DNA of 64,000 nt from Cladopsammia gracilis (taxonomy: Eukaryota; Cnidaria; Anthozoa; Scleractinia; Dendrophylliidae). Position 1 is the stretch's first letter; each line of letters begins with the position of its first letter. The stretch lies in contig JAJGOT010000322.1 in assembly GCA_022457155.1 (NCBI GenBank), positions 333,501 through 397,500 of the forward strand, read 5' to 3'. The translations under genes and the position numbers were made by a program. A model generated the notes under the pieces. That model had not been told where the DNA came from. It saw only the letters and a list, made by a program, of their open reading frames with translations, and did no database searches. Below, piece by piece: positions 61,074-64,000 of this stretch.

Positions 61074-64000
61074 TAAACTTAGTAACAACTTCCAAGGACC
61101 TAAAGAAGAAACATTTCAATGTTTCGGACATCTATTTTAAAAGTATCGCTACGACTGGCAAAATATCTACTAACTTTCTGAATGTCCCATGACATTGGTA
61201 ACTCACAACGAGCGCTTTGTGCAACCAGCATGAGGCATCGACAGCCGCTGTTTGTCCCGAAAAATCACGAAGAGAAACTCGCGAGGTACATTGTTTTCAA
61301 AAAGGCAACAATGTGTTAATTCTCATTAGTAAAATTAACCAAACAGAAGACAAAATCGGGAAGAATTACGTTTTTTTTCGACCTTCGAGCGCGTTCATCT
61401 CACCAACAAGCTAGATGTGAGATGTTTACATCTTAGCGCCCGATTGGGTACTGGCTCGAATTACAATTCTACCCAACAGACATCGCGGTCTTAGCACGCA
61501 CACCACCTGCATTCTGGCTAAACCGCGGTGCATTCTGGCTAAACGATAATGAATTCTGGGTAAAAGTGATGAAATCGAGAATTCGTCCTAGCTTTAATAC
61601 TTTCTCTTAAATTCAGTTTATGTTGCTGCTTCGGTCGCTAGGCTCCCTCCGCATTAATGAAGTCACGTAACTTGAAACTAATTAACTTAAGTTAAACTTT
61701 AGTTACGTCGTGATGTGACCGTATCCATTGACTAGCATAGTCTTGATACAACCGTAACTTGGTTCAAAGTGTCAGCTACCAAATAAGACAGTGTTTCAAT
61801 GTATTGGTTAAATTTATTAATTTTGTACGCATTAATTAATGTTCGCGACATCTCTATTCACGTCATCTTGTGAGCTAGAGTGATTTTACTTCAACTGTCA
61901 AACAGAAACTATTAGTTAGTGTGTAACACTATCTATCACTATCTATTTCACAGATGAGGTAAAACCACTCTAGCTGTTAGAAGTCGAAAAACAACGAAAA
62001 AATTTCATGGAATAACTGAAATGAAAATGAACCAAAAATTGATTAACATACCAGTAGTTTATTAGCTAACTCAAAAAGTACAATCAGTATAATTATAATT
62101 GGTGATTACAATAATAATACAATAAAATGTGTTAAAATCACTAATAGGTGGTTTGCAACCATTTCCCGAGGATTTAAAAGACAAAAGCCCAGCGGTCATG
62201 CTGGTGACGGAACAAAAGAAAGTAATAGATGCTAATGAGAGATCTTTTGTTTCGTACACCAGCGTGACGTCAGGTGAAAACGTCCTATACATCTACAATA
62301 ATAATTGCCTATAATAATAGTATGATTCCTTATGTGCCACATGGCACGAAGAAGATAGGTGAACGTGATAAATAATATGATTCAAAATACGCCATTCAAA
62401 ATTCGTAAAATACGTAAAGTCAAAGTCAAATACGCCATAAAGTCAATAAAGTCAAATACGCCATCCAAAATTCGATTGCGCGTGACTTTAATCATGGTCA
62501 TTGTTCATTTATTTGTTCACCGTGTTGAATTTCTTTAACCCAAGAAGTGACAAAAGATAATACTGCATGGGGAACTAAAAGTATCAAGGACATTACTGCA
62601 GCATCATTCCTTGAAAAACAGTATGGCGTTGTATCCGGCCTGGACAAGGAGAGTGAAGAGCAAATTTCCAAAACTCTCCCTTCAGTACGAGAATTTCTAA
62701 TACGTCAACATCAACATGACAAACCATACCTTTGTGCCACGAAGAAAACGTACTGTGAAATATGAATTTTTTTCAGCACTAGAATAGCGAAATTTCACAT
62801 TTATTAGTTTCGCTCGTAACTGTGACTGTGTGATATGGCTAAACGGTTTCAAATAAACTGATTTTACGAAACACAACTAAACAACTGACATATTGTCGCT
62901 CACATTTGCGCAAAATGTTTCGTTATGTGAAATCATGCTAATAAAATTACGGATAAATATGTACAAAATCTCTACAATAAGCCATTTTCACGATTGTAGT
63001 CCAATCGTGCAAATGGTCTATTGTATTAGCGATGATCAGTGATTCCCAAGTGGCAAATAATCCCAGAAGGCGCAACTTTGAATTATTTACGAAACACAAG
63101 GGGTTTTCAAAGCATTTAGAAAATGGAAGAGGTGAAGTTGCAAACTTGACGAGCCAAATTCGCCAAGTTTCGTCGAGACTATAAACATGAAAGAAGGTAA
63201 GGCCGTTTGTACATATACTGAAAGTTATCATACTTAAAAATACCAGAAAACAAATCGGTAGCTTTTTCACGAGTCGAACAAACTTGAATTTCTTGAAATT
63301 CATAAATTACGCACTATAATCGACACTGTAAACATCTTGTTCTTTCTTTGCTTACAGTTTTTGCTGGGAGCTTCCGATCTTTCCCGTTTATTCAGCAAAG
63401 TTTTCGGTTGCGTCAAGCTTTCAAGTAATAGGGTGCGATTGTAGCCTTATTTTAGCGTTCTTGCAACAGCTGAGGCAAATACGCAAGCATAACATTTGGA
63501 AGCTTAAATTCAGCATTCGACTGTGCAGTAATTTCTGTCCAGCCGATTTTGTGGAAAATTGCTCACAGTAAAGCTTGAAGTCTTCGAACTTATTGAGCTT
63601 AATAAGAAAAAAAAAATGAAAATATTCGCGTTTTCTTAAAAAAACGGGGTTTTCTAAAAACGCTTATAACTTTTAATCGCTTATCTTATATGCACTAAGA
63701 TTTAAAGTCTTGTATAATTTGAAGACGCCTTTATTGCCCTACCAAGACTTACATGCCGAAAATTCGATTTATAAAAGGGAACCTCCGCGCCATTAAATAG
63801 CCGCGGGCCACCTTAAGCGTTCGAAATCTACGTTAAATCTAAAAATCTACGGGGGAGAGTTGAAAGCACTGACCCCCGATTCGCGGACTGCTCCACGGAC
63901 TTCTCCACGGACTACCCTAAGGACTACTCTACGGACTACCCCACCTACAGTCCAAAGAAAATTACAAAATTACGTTTTAATAGGGTGATAAGATACAAGA
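61074..64000. other. Right flank with no gene recognised
   Basis: AT-rich sequence. The only open frame of note, 62547-62765, lacks convincing splice signals. A short tandem motif (CTCCACGGACTA / CTACGGACTACC) occurs at about 63890-63945. No TIR, LTR or RNA gene was found. Confidence 0.5.

Noticed and set aside
62547..62765. Possible exon (SFLEKQYGVVSGLDKESEE region)
   Set aside because: The composition looks coding-like, but there is no clear acceptor or donor, no recognised family and no neighbour exon.

Overview
The window looks like nuclear DNA of an animal, most likely an anthozoan cnidarian such as a stony coral. Three things suggest this: an AT-rich background with spliced phase-1 immunoglobulin exons, nearly intronless RING/B-box/filamin/NHL (TRIM-NHL) genes in several copies, and a dense layer of nested mobile elements including two different Polinton/adintovirus-like DNA elements. 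The species cannot be named from this sequence alone.

Layout. 1-4.8 kb: the 3' part of a GC-rich Polinton-type element carrying a protein-primed family B DNA polymerase broken by two frameshifts and a stop. 4.9-9.6 kb: a segmental duplication carrying TRIM-NHL copy 1 (minus strand). 9.8-19.3 kb: four Ig-domain exons on the plus strand; their last intron is filled with a long-TIR transposon, itself hit by a Penelope-like element. 19.4-22.2 kb: a SINE split by a TA-flanked MITE, then a roughly 107-bp minisatellite. 22.2-27.2 kb: the second copy of the duplication with TRIM-NHL copy 2, marked by its own SINE. 28.3-40.4 kb: a three-level nest. A TIR element was hit by a BEL/Pao retrotransposon, which in turn was hit by a TTAA-flanked element. 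40.6-42.7 kb: a foldback repeat, a MITE and Penelope debris with hammerhead-like motifs. 43.1-45.3 kb: a third, partial TRIM-NHL copy.

45.3-61.1 kb is a second, much better preserved virus-like element. It has a minor capsid candidate, a double-jelly-roll capsid candidate, a packaging ATPase, several small membrane or coiled-coil proteins, a retroviral-type integrase and a 1260-residue DNA polymerase. Nearly every gene has a TATATATAC(C)-type motif within about 30 bases of its start codon, and an almost perfect 182-bp palindrome lies just beyond the polymerase. A truncated LINE has inserted between two of its small genes.

Most interesting points: (1) the leftmost gene of the virus-like element is fused in frame to the coiled-coil, filamin and NHL part of TRIM-NHL copy 3 and sits behind the element's own promoter motif, although a stop now splits it; (2) both polymerases appear to carry a Vsr-like endonuclease module, but at different places relative to the exonuclease motifs, and both have an OTU-like Cys/His region near the N-terminus; (3) the three TRIM-NHL copies are almost identical in RING, B-box and coiled coil but differ at equivalent positions of successive NHL blades. 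All family assignments come from reading motifs and from memory of these families; no database search was run.
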